From Anaerolineae bacterium (GTDB lineage: Bacteria; Chloroflexota; Anaerolineae; 4572-78; J111), in contig JAJVIM010000011.1 in NCBI GenBank assembly GCA_022071955.1, positions 1-64,000 on the forward strand: a stretch of DNA of 64,000 nucleotides. Reading direction: 5' to 3'. A program made the position numbers and the translations under genes. Shown here in pieces: positions 49,181 through 57,676 of the stretch (positions are counted from its first letter, which is position 1; every line of letters starts with the position of its first letter). Under the pieces are notes generated by a model that saw only the letters and a program-made list of their open reading frames with translations, made no database searches and had not been told where the DNA came from.

Positions 49181-50566
49181 ATGGCAAGCCAAAAAAAAGA
49201 AGTGAAATCAAAAGCTGTTCCCTTCGACACCTTAGAACAGCTCAACCTTAACGCAGCCGGCATTGATATTGGTGACCGCGAGATTTGGGTCGCTGTGCCC
49301 CAAGAACGGGATGAACAACCCATTCGCCGCTTCTTCACCTTCACCCATAATCTTCAGGCCCTGACCCACTGGCTCATCGCCTGCAAGATTGACACCGTCG
49401 CTATGGAATCGACCGGTATCTACTGGATCCCCCTCTATGATCTGCTCGAACAAGCCGGGCTGAAGGTCTGCCTGATTAATGCCCGCCATCTCAAATCGGT
49501 TCCCGGTCGCAAATCTGATGTGCTCGATTGCCAATGGCTGCAACAACTCCATACGTATGGCCTGCTGCAAGCCTCTTTTCGGCCCGACGCCAACATTCGT
49601 CAAATCAGAACTCTCTCCCGCCAACGCACCACCCTGCTCCAATACCGCGCCCGCCACATTCAGCATCTGCAAAAAACGCTCCAGTTGATGAACCTCAAAC
49701 TCACCTCTGTTGTCGGTTCGGTCACCAGCAAAACCGGCCTGACCATCATCCGCGCCATCCTCAAAGGTGAACGCGACCCGCACCGCCTGGCCAAACTGCG
49801 TGACCCCCGCTGCCAACATTCTGAACATACCATCGCCCAGGCTTTACACGGCACTTACCTGCCCGAACATCTCTTCCTGCTCAAACAAGCCCTTTTCTTT
49901 TTCGAAACCTTCACCCAACAAATCCACGAACTCGATCGACAACTCAACCTTGTTTTCAACCAGTTTGACCCCCAGGTTGATCTCGACCAGCAGCCGTTAC
50001 CCAAAGCTCGTCGTCCTGCCCGTGAGAAAAATAGCCCCGCCTTTGACTTGCGTAAGACGCTTTACCTCACCACCGGCGTTGACCTCACTCAAGTCGATGG
50101 TATCGGCGAACTCACCGCTCAAACCTTTATCTCTGAAGTCGGCCTCGATATGTCCCCCTGGCCTACCGTCAAACACTTTGCCTCCTGGCTCGCCCTCGCC
50201 CCTTACCAGAATGTCTCTGCCGGCAAAGTGCTCAAAACCGGCACCAAACCGTCCAACAACCGCGCCAATACCGCTCTCCGCCTCGCCGCCAAATCTCTGC
50301 TTCACAGCCGCAGTCCTCTTGGTGATTACTATCGTGCCCTCCGCGCTCGCCTCGGCCCCCAAAAGGCTATCACTGCTGCCGCTCACAAACTGGCTCGCAT
50401 CCTGTACCATATGCTCAAATACAAACAACCTTTCATTCCTGACCTGCTCCTGGAGCAATCCCGGCAGAAACAGAAACGTCAACTGGGACGCCTCCAACGC
50501 CAGGCTCAGGCTCTCGGCTACCAACTCTCTCCTGCCGATACCGCGCTACTGCCACAACCGACTTAG
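49181..50566 (+). CDS. IS110-family transposase
   Basis: 461 residues. N-terminal RuvC-like DEDD domain: D29 in GIDIGDREIWV, E76 in AMESTGIYW, D113 and D116 in GRKSDVLDCQWL. C-terminal Tnp domain has the conserved Ser near 345 in YQNVSAGKVLKTG. IS110 elements insert without long inverted repeats, guided by a bridge RNA. It is intact. Insertion is next to the 3' end of the gene at 50576, which it may have cut short. Confidence 0.92.
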   Translation: MASQKKEVKSKAVPFDTLEQLNLNAAGIDIGDREIWVAVPQERDEQPIRRFFTFTHNLQALTHWLIACKIDTVAMESTGIYWIPLYDLLEQAGLKVCLINARHLKSVPGRKSDVLDCQWLQQLHTYGLLQASFRPDANIRQIRTLSRQRTTLLQYRARHIQHLQKTLQLMNLKLTSVVGSVTSKTGLTIIRAILKGERDPHRLAKLRDPRCQHSEHTIAQALHGTYLPEHLFLLKQALFFFETFTQQIHELDRQLNLVFNQFDPQVDLDQQPLPKARRPAREKNSPAFDLRKTLYLTTGVDLTQVDGIGELTAQTFISEVGLDMSPWPTVKHFASWLALAPYQNVSAGKVLKTGTKPSNNRANTALRLAAKSLLHSRSPLGDYYRALRARLGPQKAITAAAHKLARILYHMLKYKQPFIPDLLLEQSRQKQKRQLGRLQRQAQALGYQLSPADTALLPQPT

Positions 50567-50575
50567 GAGCTGCGG

Positions 50576-50986
50576 CTATGCACCCAAGATTAGCCGCGTC
50601 CAATACCAACGATTTTGAATATCTGCCGCTTTGCTGTACATCCAACCTGGAAAATGAGTTGATAACTCCCAGTTTTTTTGACACAACCGCCCTGATTCTG
50701 ACCAATACGGCTGTTTGCCTTTTAGCCAGTATATCAAATAATCAACTCGGCGGAGTAGTTTACAAGTGTATGGATTATTCTGCCCATTTTTTCTGATTTG
50801 CTTTTTCCACCAGGGTTCATTCGCAAGCCTAATAGATTCAGTATAATCAACAGTTTTGACTATTTGGTATAGCTTCCATAGCAATTCTTCCTGGCTATCT
50901 GTATCGTACCCAAATCGTTTCCCGTAATTTTCTATTTGCTCAAGCCGTCTGATTTGTTCATCTTCTAATGTATCAAGCCAAGCCAT
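50576..50986 (-). CDS. Unknown protein abutting the IS110 end
   Basis: 136 residues starting at MAWLDTL behind GGAGGCGAA. Helical N-terminus with an aromatic-rich C-terminal part (WKLYQIVKTV, NRWYWTRLILGA). The stop lies about 10 bp from the transposase gene end, so the natural C-terminus may be lost. No family recognised. Confidence 0.45.
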   Translation of the reverse strand: MAWLDTLEDEQIRRLEQIENYGKRFGYDTDSQEELLWKLYQIVKTVDYTESIRLANEPWWKKQIRKNGQNNPYTCKLLRRVDYLIYWLKGKQPYWSESGRLCQKNWELSTHFPGWMYSKAADIQNRWYWTRLILGA

Positions 50987-51041
50987 TTCGCCTCCAAGCA
51001 AAGCATATAACTATTGATTAATAACTTTTTCCTCATATCGA

Positions 51042-51200
51042 CTAATCCGGCAGGTCATCCAACGGGCTGACCACTTCACGCGGGTGGCGAGGCCAGTGGT
51101 GCCGCAGGTAGCGCCTGATCCAGCGCTCGTACTGGTCACGAGTGCCGGGCAGGTATTCGACCTCGACGAGTCGTTTGCGCACCACATCCATCAATTTCAC
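51042..51200 (-). CDS. Integrase N-terminal fragment
   Basis: 52 residues from a GTG with AGGAGG upstream. The stretch TRDQYERWIRRYLRHHWPRHPREV resembles the SAM-like core-binding region of tyrosine recombinases (compare Y-x-x-W-x-x-R/A-F-x-x-F-H-x-x-RHP in integron integrases). The catalytic domain is absent, so this is a truncated gene or a small binder. Too short for standard gene finding. Confidence 0.4.
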   Translation of the reverse strand: MKLMDVVRKRLVEVEYLPGTRDQYERWIRRYLRHHWPRHPREVVSPLDDLPD

Positions 51201-51228
51201 TATTCCTCCTCAAAATTTCATCTCCAGG

Positions 51229-51903
51229 CTAAAACGGAATCTCATCCTCATCCAAAGCTAACACGTTCCTCCTTCGCGCCCGCTTACGCCAGCGCCATTG
51301 CAGCCACAGTTGCCGCCAGCGCGAATGGTACCAATCCTTTCGCATCGCCGTTCGCAGTGACGGCAGTGAGGGCAAATCACCAGCCTTCTGCACTCGCAAA
51401 TATTCATATACCGTCACAATATACAAATCACGGACTTCTGCCGCAAGGTATCCATTCATTCCGCTACTTTGACGGTATTCCCCCGGCAGCTCATCAGTTA
51501 GCTCTACCGGCCAATCGACCCACCGCGCCGGTTGATGCCATACATACCGCCGGCCCGACACCTCAAACACAAACAAATAGAGCTGGTGGCTGGCGTATAC
51601 GCCGGTGCCATCACATTTCCAGCATTCCTCGCCGGTCCAATATTCACCTGTGCCATCACACGACCAGCAAGGCAAACGTTGCTGCTGAATGCTCGCCGTC
51701 ACGCAATATCCCTGCTCGTACAGCGACTGCACCAGCTTATTCTTTAACTCATAAATTAGCTGGGTGCAGGTCACTCTCTGGCGGGCCTGCCGGTTAAGGT
51801 GAAACATCGCTTCCGCTGCCACTCGCGGGCCATTGGCCTTTATCCAGCGCCTGGCTTCAAATCGCTGTCGTTGCAGCCGTACCCATTGCCTCACTAATCT
51901 CAT
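51229..51903 (-). CDS. Protein with DnaJ-like zinc repeats
   Basis: 224 residues. Two CxxCxGxG knuckles (CWSCDGTGEYWTGEE, CWKCDGTGVY) near 90-115 bind zinc as in DnaJ. The rest is a basic, helical protein with a Trp-rich C-terminal end (RQLWLQWRWRKRARRR). Coupled to the upstream Mom-like gene by ATGA. Function unknown. Confidence 0.5.
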   Translation of the reverse strand: MRLVRQWVRLQRQRFEARRWIKANGPRVAAEAMFHLNRQARQRVTCTQLIYELKNKLVQSLYEQGYCVTASIQQQRLPCWSCDGTGEYWTGEECWKCDGTGVYASHQLYLFVFEVSGRRYVWHQPARWVDWPVELTDELPGEYRQSSGMNGYLAAEVRDLYIVTVYEYLRVQKAGDLPSLPSLRTAMRKDWYHSRWRQLWLQWRWRKRARRRNVLALDEDEIPF

Positions 51904-52553
51904 AACGCTAACCTCAAGTTTCTTGGTCTTAAAATCCTGATATCCTGCCAACCCCAGTGAGGCTCTGGCAGCCGCCAGGCCCAGCCGAATTTACCCGCTG
52001 GGCCAGGGATTGCCTGCCCCTGGTCATTGGTATACATTGGCAGCGCCCGCGTCGCCCGGTAAATTGTTCCCCGGTGAAAGCGCGGATCGTGGTAGCTGAT
52101 GGCCAGCCGGATATGGTACGGCCGCTCGGGGTAAACCGGCGGCCACAGGCTCACCCGGTCGCGCTGCACCCGCCTCAACACCTGCTCAATGGCCCAGCTC
52201 GCCACGGCCGGCCGCCATTCCCCCCGCCGATCCACGAAACCGGGCACCACCTCGGGCCGGCAGGCTTTGCCGCCGGCTTGCAAAGTGGGGTCAAGCCAGA
52301 TCCGGCACAAATCGACCACCTGCCATTGGGTTGGCAGGCCAGGATAGCCCCACCAACCCCGGCAGCGGGTGGCGTGCGGGATGCCTATCATTACCAGCCC
52401 GGCGACCCAGCCATTCAGTTCGACCACGTAGACCATTGGTCGGGCGCGAGGGTCAACCGGTTGGCGCAGGTAGTGATAGCGGCTCACCGTATCCTGCGCC
52501 CAGGCCAAGTCGGCGGCGTTTCCCAACCGCATTGATAACTGCATCTCATTCAT
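51900..52553 (-). CDS. Mom-like GNAT-fold DNA modification protein
   Basis: 217 residues. QWQVVDLCRIWLDP, then a helix, then LAISYHDPRFHRGTIYRATRALPMY matches the phage Mom / XF1762 acyltransferase group, in which the SYxDP...GxIYxA motif closes the active site. Mom modifies adenine in phage DNA to resist restriction. In this window that would complement the Dam-like enzyme and the type IIG system. Confidence 0.6.
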   Translation of the reverse strand: MNEMQLSMRLGNAADLAWAQDTVSRYHYLRQPVDPRARPMVYVVELNGWVAGLVMIGIPHATRCRGWWGYPGLPTQWQVVDLCRIWLDPTLQAGGKACRPEVVPGFVDRRGEWRPAVASWAIEQVLRRVQRDRVSLWPPVYPERPYHIRLAISYHDPRFHRGTIYRATRALPMYTNDQGQAIPGPAGKFGWAWRLPEPHWGWQDIRILRPRNLRLAL

Positions 52554-52722
52554 TTTTAACTTTTCGCAACGCATTTCGACTCACCACTTCCCGTTGCCCG
52601 TTTTCAAACTCGATGATCGCGCTATTAAAAGCCAGCCGAGCCAGTACCTGACAGCGCCGGCCGTACAACGTGGCTCGTTTTTCGTTATTCTTCCAGCCGT
52701 AGATATAGGGGTAATCAGCCAT
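52546..52722 (-). CDS. Small unknown protein
   Basis: 58 residues, basic C-terminal part (GQREVVSRNALRKVKNE). Located between the DUF5131 and Mom-like genes, with tight spacing. A GGAG site precedes the start. Unknown. Confidence 0.5.
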   Translation of the reverse strand: MADYPYIYGWKNNEKRATLYGRRCQVLARLAFNSAIIEFENGQREVVSRNALRKVKNE

Positions 52723-53689
52723 TAGCGGCCTCCGGCATCTCGTTCCACTCCCGCCCATCGAGCAGCCGCCCGGCACGTTTTTTTCCAACACGGTGCCAGA
52801 TTTCGGTATTTGGTGGTGGCTGACCATCAAATCTTGGTTTTGTGTAATCCCCTTGCCATTCGCTGCATAAATTATTTGCAAACAGTTTATGGGGGCGATT
52901 GAGATGTGCTTCTCGCACGTCATCATCGCACTCGTAGTATTGGCATCCATACTGCCACTCTCCAAACTGTTTAAAGAAAAACGGGATACCGGCCTCCACA
53001 CACTGATCCCGTAGCGACCGCGCCCAATCCGGGTGCATCGGCCGCGCGCCGGGGCCGGATTCGCCGCCGGTGATGACCCAATCGATTTCAGGTTCGCCAA
53101 GTTCAGCTTCTGCCTCACCATTGACCAATGCCCAATTTGTGGGCATTAACCACTGCTCCAAATCCACCGGCCCCAGCAGCGGCTCGCAGCTCAAAAACCG
53201 AATCGCCGCCGGCGTTCGCAGCAGGTGGGGGATCCGCTCATCAGCCGCGGCCTGATTCTCCACACTCACCCCTAACCACACATTGGGCAATACGCCGTAA
53301 ATATCGGCCAGCAGGGCGGCCTTTCTGGCCATTTCTCCGGCCCGCTTGGTTAAAATCTGGTACGTGTGCCGCCGCGTCTGGCGCATCACCTCCCACACCC
53401 GCATCTGCCAGTTCAGTCCTACCCGCTCGTGAAACAGATCGCTCATCGAGTCAACGAACCAGATCGTCGGTTTTTTCACCCTGAGCGGGATGTCATAACT
53501 TGGTGCATCAAACCAGATCACTCCATTCCAGCGGCCGTGCTCATCCACCGCGCCCTGATATTTGGTCTGGCCCATCGCCGCCAGCCTCTTAGCCATTCGC
53601 TCGGCGTAGCAATGCCGGCAGCCTTCACTGATCCGGCTGCACCCCACAATTGGATTCCACGTTCTGCCAGTCCATTCGATCCTGCTCAT
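52715..53689 (-). CDS. DUF5131 (phage Gp37/Gp68) family protein
   Basis: 324 residues. The signature WNPIVGCSRISEGCRHCYAERM at 11-32 gives three Cys in a CxxxxxxCxxC arrangement as in this radical-SAM-like family, followed by WFVDSMSDLFHE, LTKRAGEM and TGGESGPGARPMHPDW. Often found in phages and integrative elements; reaction unknown. Confidence 0.85.
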   Translation of the reverse strand: MSRIEWTGRTWNPIVGCSRISEGCRHCYAERMAKRLAAMGQTKYQGAVDEHGRWNGVIWFDAPSYDIPLRVKKPTIWFVDSMSDLFHERVGLNWQMRVWEVMRQTRRHTYQILTKRAGEMARKAALLADIYGVLPNVWLGVSVENQAAADERIPHLLRTPAAIRFLSCEPLLGPVDLEQWLMPTNWALVNGEAEAELGEPEIDWVITGGESGPGARPMHPDWARSLRDQCVEAGIPFFFKQFGEWQYGCQYYECDDDVREAHLNRPHKLFANNLCSEWQGDYTKPRFDGQPPPNTEIWHRVGKKRAGRLLDGREWNEMPEAANG

Positions 53690-53690
53690 C

Positions 53691-54011
53691 TTACACCAGC
53701 CACTTGTGCGGATTACGCACCGTCACCGTGCAATCATGGGCCAGAATCGGCACACCCTGGTCTTTGAGCCTCACCCGCACCTGCACCAGCGGCAGGCCAA
53801 ACTTTGCCGCCAGGTGCCGCGCCAGCCGCTCGCACTGCTCGCCGGTCAGGCTGTCCAAATCCAGAAAATAAACCGGCTGAGCCTCGTCAAAGCCGTCAAT
53901 TTCCGCCCACTCCGGCGCAAACGAGCGTACCGGCAGCGAGTCGCTGCCCAGAGTCTGAATCCACTCCAGCCGCCGGCTTTTGTCATGCACTACCACGCTA
54001 AAGTCGCTCAT
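53691..54011 (-). CDS. Small unknown protein
   Basis: 106 residues of mixed helix/strand content, in the replication module between DUF5131 and the helicase loader. No motifs. ATG spaced 3 nt from the upstream stop. Confidence 0.5.
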   Translation of the reverse strand: MSDFSVVVHDKSRRLEWIQTLGSDSLPVRSFAPEWAEIDGFDEAQPVYFLDLDSLTGEQCERLARHLAAKFGLPLVQVRVRLKDQGVPILAHDCTVTVRNPHKWLV

Positions 54012-54014
54012 TGA

Positions 54015-54872
54015 TTATTGCTCCCAAGTTTCATCGGGGCGGGAGTCACCCGCCGTATTTTTAACCACAACAAACCGGCCATCGCTCATCCGGCTCGATA
54101 AAGGGGCAGGGAGCGCGGTTGGCGGGTCTTGCGAGGCAAACAATGTGATGGTTTCACCGCGCACTGCTTGTTCATAACGCTCGTCCAAAAAATCAAAGCG
54201 GAACTCTGCGGCAAATTCCGTCATCCGCGCCTTGTCAAACTCCTCGATGGCCAGCACGCGAATCGCCAACAGTCGGTCAAAGGTGTCGATGTAACTGTTA
54301 TCCCACTCGGTGAAATTTCCGTATTCACGAAAATGCTTCTGTTTGGCATACTGAGCCGTATTTGCTTTGCGCACAATTTCAACCAACCGGGAAAACTTGA
54401 TATAAACCACCGGGAAGTAGCCGGCTTCGGTCAGGTGGTTGCACATCGCCTTGAGGGCCAGCGTTTTGGCATTGCCGGGACCGCCCCAGATGTACAGCCA
54501 GCCGCGTGGGGATTCCAGCATTTTCTGGCAGGCGGCAATCATCGTTTCGTTACCAGGAATCCGGTCAATATCTGACAGCCGCAAGCCGGTATCGCTGGGA
54601 TGCATTTGGCTCAGGCTGCTCAACTTGTGCAACCGCTGCTTGAAGTGTACGGAGTTTTCACACCGGATTAGCTTGCCAAAATCTGGGTGCCCAACGGCGA
54701 CATCACGGCGAAAATATCCGGCGCCGCCGCAGATATCGCACTCAGGCTGGGGCAGCGACCTCCTGCTGGGTGTCAATGTCAAACCAGTATTCGCGCCGTT
54801 CCCGTCGGTTATACCGTTTTTGGATTCGATCACCTGCTGGAATTTGAGCATTTGATGTGCTATGGTTTGCAT
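54015..54872 (-). CDS. DnaC/DnaI-like helicase loader
   Basis: 285 residues from MQTIAHQ. A zinc knuckle (CDICGGAGYF) starts the conserved part near 43, followed by a AAA+ ATPase with Walker A GGPGNAKT near 132 (with Ala where Gly is usual) and Walker B VLAIEEFDKA. It loads the replicative helicase. The first 131 nt overlap the upstream initiator gene in another frame; a shorter form behind AGGAGG at the zinc knuckle is possible. Confidence 0.75.
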   Translation of the reverse strand: MQTIAHQMLKFQQVIESKNGITDGNGANTGLTLTPSRRSLPQPECDICGGAGYFRRDVAVGHPDFGKLIRCENSVHFKQRLHKLSSLSQMHPSDTGLRLSDIDRIPGNETMIAACQKMLESPRGWLYIWGGPGNAKTLALKAMCNHLTEAGYFPVVYIKFSRLVEIVRKANTAQYAKQKHFREYGNFTEWDNSYIDTFDRLLAIRVLAIEEFDKARMTEFAAEFRFDFLDERYEQAVRGETITLFASQDPPTALPAPLSSRMSDGRFVVVKNTAGDSRPDETWEQ

Positions 54873-55890
54873 TGCCATTACCCTTTCCGTTTTGGTTTGG
54901 CTGCGGAATTTCCCGCCGCTTGAAAAACTCCAGAATGTTGAGAATGTTGTCCACATTCCAGCCCAGCCCCTTGTAGCCCACCAGCACCTGGCCAAAAAGT
55001 GTCAGATCATCAGGCGAATCACCTACGGCCTTACTGATGGCTTCGGCCAGTTCCGCAATTGGCTCCGGTCGGCGGGCTTTTTGGCAATACACCCGCACCG
55101 CCGGGTGCTGGTTCTGGTTCAGCCGGTCCAGAACCGTCTGGACATACGCCGGTGAGCGAATCGGCCGCTTGGCGTATCGTTTGGCCTCCTGAATGGCCTG
55201 GCAGACCATATCCGGGGGATACTCCACCAGCCAGCTTTTCAGGTTGTCGGCGATGTTTTGATTGATAAAGCCAATCTCACTTTGCCAGCAGGTTGACACC
55301 TGCCGCAGCCCCTCATCCACCATCCCCTCTTCACACGCGCGCGCGGATTCTTCATCCATCTGAATCTCTTCTGATTCAGATTCACCTTCTACTTCTCCTT
55401 CCGGGGCTTTTTTGGGGTTTGATCCCCCGGAAGGGGCGCGGATTTGTGCCGGATTTTTGCCGCCATTTTTCCGGCTATTTTCCGGCAATTGGGGGGCATC
55501 CGGCGGGTTATCAGGCGGGGGTGGCGTATTTGGGGCAGACGGACCGGAAGGCGGCTCCGGGAAGTCGCTCGATTCCCTTTCGGGGCGCAGGCCAATCTGG
55601 TTATCGGTAAACGTGGGCCACCACTGCCACATCAGTCCATTGGCCGCAAAGCGGCGGATCAGGCCCACCCGCTCCATCGCCTGCAAGTAACTTTCCACCT
55701 GCTCCACCGAAATATCGGCCCGGTGCGGCATCACCAAACTTTTAACCGAAACCGCCAGGCCGTAGAAAACCCCGTTTTTGTCAAGGTGCGAGATGGTCCA
55801 GGTGGCCAGCAGCCGGCAGGTGTCATCCGGCAACTGGTTAAATTTCAAACTCAAACTGATCGAGTTATTCAGCATCCTGCCTCTGGCCAT
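54742..55890 (-). CDS. DnaD-like replication initiator
   Basis: 382 residues. The N-terminal ~100 residues form a winged-helix-like unit (SLKFNQLPDDTCRLLATWTI). A Pro/Ser-rich linker follows (110-190). The C-terminal part has a DnaD-domain pattern (CWQSEIGFINQNIADNLKSWL, then AIQEAKRYAKRPIRSPAYVQTVLDRL). Together with the loader downstream this is a classical phage DnaD/DnaC pair. The start shares its A with the upstream stop. Confidence 0.72.
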   Translation of the reverse strand: MARGRMLNNSISLSLKFNQLPDDTCRLLATWTISHLDKNGVFYGLAVSVKSLVMPHRADISVEQVESYLQAMERVGLIRRFAANGLMWQWWPTFTDNQIGLRPERESSDFPEPPSGPSAPNTPPPPDNPPDAPQLPENSRKNGGKNPAQIRAPSGGSNPKKAPEGEVEGESESEEIQMDEESARACEEGMVDEGLRQVSTCWQSEIGFINQNIADNLKSWLVEYPPDMVCQAIQEAKRYAKRPIRSPAYVQTVLDRLNQNQHPAVRVYCQKARRPEPIAELAEAISKAVGDSPDDLTLFGQVLVGYKGLGWNVDNILNILEFFKRREIPQPNQNGKGNGNANHSTSNAQIPAGDRIQKRYNRRERREYWFDIDTQQEVAAPA

Positions 55891-56084
55891 CAGTCCCGCT
55901 CCCAGGCCGCGCCGGCAACCTCTTCCGCCTGCACCAACCCCGGCAGTTGCGCTTCAACCTGCTGCACCCGCCCCTGCCAATATCGGGCCAACCGCAAATG
56001 ACGCAGCATTGCCAGCCGGTGACGTTCGGCCACCTCGCGGGCTTCGTCCAGTTGCTCGATGAGTGTTGTCGTTGAATCGGCCAT
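55890..56084 (-). CDS. Short coiled-coil protein
   Basis: 64 residues, entirely helical (LIEQLDEAREVAERHRLAML). AGGAGTAAGGT precedes ATG. Coupled to the initiator gene and so probably part of replication. Unknown. Confidence 0.5.
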   Translation of the reverse strand: MADSTTTLIEQLDEAREVAERHRLAMLRHLRLARYWQGRVQQVEAQLPGLVQAEEVAGAAWERD

Positions 56085-56087
56085 ACC

Positions 56088-56993
56088 TTACTCCTTAATA
56101 CTGATCGGCAATTGTAATTGTTGCAGCGATGGCCGCGGCCTGGCCCGCCGCTGGAAAGCCGGCGTCTTCCCCAGGTCAAACGTTTCGCGCCGTTTGGTCT
56201 GGATCACCCCAAAGCGCTGCTCGGCCACGATCACAAACTCGCCACTACGCAGCGCCTTCATTTTGCCAAAACCGTGCTGGGGATGGTTGAATCCCGGTGG
56301 CAGGGTGTCGCGCAGCTTTTTGTAGTCATCCAGCCAGGTGATCTTGCCGTACAGCCGCACGTTAGCCCCAAAGATCACGCTCTTATGCAGATAGGTGGCT
56401 CGCTGCGTGGCCGTGACCAGCATCATTCCCCGTTTGCGGCCATCGGTGGCCACGTCCTGCATTATTTTCAAACTGGCTTTCTGGTCTTCATCCGCCCCCA
56501 TTTGCGGGGCCAGCCGGTGAGCCTCATCAACGATGATCATTACCGGCACCCGCTCCAGCTCGGCCAGCAAAAAGTGCAGTTGCATGAGCCGGGCAAAGGC
56601 GGCTACCGGTTCCGGTGAAGCGCTGCGGGAAAGATCAACGCACAGGCTATAGCCATCTTCCAGCACCATTTTGATAAAGTCGCCGGCATCGCGGGCCACT
56701 GTATCCAGCGCGTAATGGGCCTGCCGCAGGGGGTGGCCGCGGTGGCGTGGATTCCCGACGACCAGCACATCCTCGCCCAGCTCGCGTAAGCTGGCACAGT
56801 CGCCGTTGGGGTCATAATAAACGAAGGGTACCCCGATCCGGTGGCTCTCTTCGGCAATGACCGCCAGGGTATTGCTCTTGCCGCTGCCTTTATTGCCGGT
56901 CAGGCTCATCGTCAGCCCCTCTTCGCTGTAGGGTGGAGTGTCCAACCGCAGGCCCAGCCCGCTGGCAGTCAGTTCCAGCTTCATTGGCGTCAT
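56088..56993 (-). CDS. HerA/DUF87-like ATPase
   Basis: 301 residues. Walker A GNKGSGKSN near 33-41, Walker B VMIIVDEAHRLAP near 150, and a GRKRGMMLVTATQR sensor-like strand. This is a HerA-type ATPase core in a compact form. It may translocate or process DNA during replication or packaging. Coupled with the next gene by ATGA. Confidence 0.78.
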   Translation of the reverse strand: MTPMKLELTASGLGLRLDTPPYSEEGLTMSLTGNKGSGKSNTLAVIAEESHRIGVPFVYYDPNGDCASLRELGEDVLVVGNPRHRGHPLRQAHYALDTVARDAGDFIKMVLEDGYSLCVDLSRSASPEPVAAFARLMQLHFLLAELERVPVMIIVDEAHRLAPQMGADEDQKASLKIMQDVATDGRKRGMMLVTATQRATYLHKSVIFGANVRLYGKITWLDDYKKLRDTLPPGFNHPQHGFGKMKALRSGEFVIVAEQRFGVIQTKRRETFDLGKTPAFQRRARPRPSLQQLQLPISIKE

Positions 56994-57418
56994 AAGGCCA
57001 ACTCCGGCAGAGTGATTACCGCCGGCTCGCTCAGCAGCCGCCCCTGCCGGTCCAGTTGCACCTGGCCCAGGCCTGGCTGGAGGTGATCTTCGTAGTGAAC
57101 CAACACCCGCAGGGCCAGCGGCATCAACTTCGAGTTTAGCCGCCGGTCAGCCAGCGCCTCCCCGCGGGCGTCGAGGGCTCGCTCCAGGCTGGCGGCACTG
57201 GCCGGTGCATCAAACGGATGGCCGGTAATGGCCTGGTACAGCAGTTCAGCCGGCTCGCCGATCAGGTATCGCACCTCAGCCAGCATCTTCCTGGGGGCTG
57301 CCCCCCAACCGGCGTAGATGACCCGGTACTCCAGATCAAAGCCCAGGTGCAACGGCTGGCGCAGTGGCTCAACCTGCACCCGCCGGGTTGTGGTCATCGT
57401 CACTTCTATTCCGCTCAT
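56990..57418 (-). CDS. Unknown protein coupled to the HerA-like ATPase
   Basis: 142 residues starting with GGAGAACACC ahead. A helical centre and a beta-rich start. ATGA overlap with the ATPase suggests a shared complex. No family recognised. Confidence 0.5.
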   Translation of the reverse strand: MSGIEVTMTTTRRVQVEPLRQPLHLGFDLEYRVIYAGWGAAPRKMLAEVRYLIGEPAELLYQAITGHPFDAPASAASLERALDARGEALADRRLNSKLMPLALRVLVHYEDHLQPGLGQVQLDRQGRLLSEPAVITLPELAL

Positions 57419-57621
57419 GGTGTTCTCCTCTGCTGGTAGGCGTAATATGCCCGTAAATCGATAGCCCGCACCCAGCCACAGGCCGGGGTGTGAATGTAGC
57501 GCCAGCGACCGCCACAGGTTGGGCAGGTGGTATCGGCTCCGCCAAAGCTGCTATTCCCCCACTGCTCATCAATGGTAAGTTTCGCTCCACACGTGCATAA
57601 CAATTGCGGCGTGTCCATCAT
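57415..57621 (-). CDS. Zinc-ribbon protein
   Basis: 68 residues with CTCGAKLTI and CPTCGGRWRY, a zinc ribbon, and a Tyr-rich end. Overlaps the previous gene by 4 bp. Confidence 0.55.
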   Translation of the reverse strand: MMDTPQLLCTCGAKLTIDEQWGNSSFGGADTTCPTCGGRWRYIHTPACGWVRAIDLRAYYAYQQRRTP

Positions 57622-57633
57622 TGCTCCTGGTTA

Positions 57634-57669
57634 AAATGGTGAGGATAATAATAGTTATCCCCACCATTT
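57634..57669 (-). terminator. Hairpin in a gene gap
   Basis: AAATGGTG-x-GGATAA and TTATCC-x-CACCATTT arms with a 6-nt loop; the T-run is short on the minus strand and better on the plus strand. It separates the 57677 gene from the zinc-ribbon gene. Confidence 0.5.
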
Positions 57670-57676
57670 CTTTTTA

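Noticed and set aside
49767..50618. 283-residue ORF in another frame of the IS110 gene
   Set aside because: Ser/Pro-rich shadow of the transposase; no motifs.
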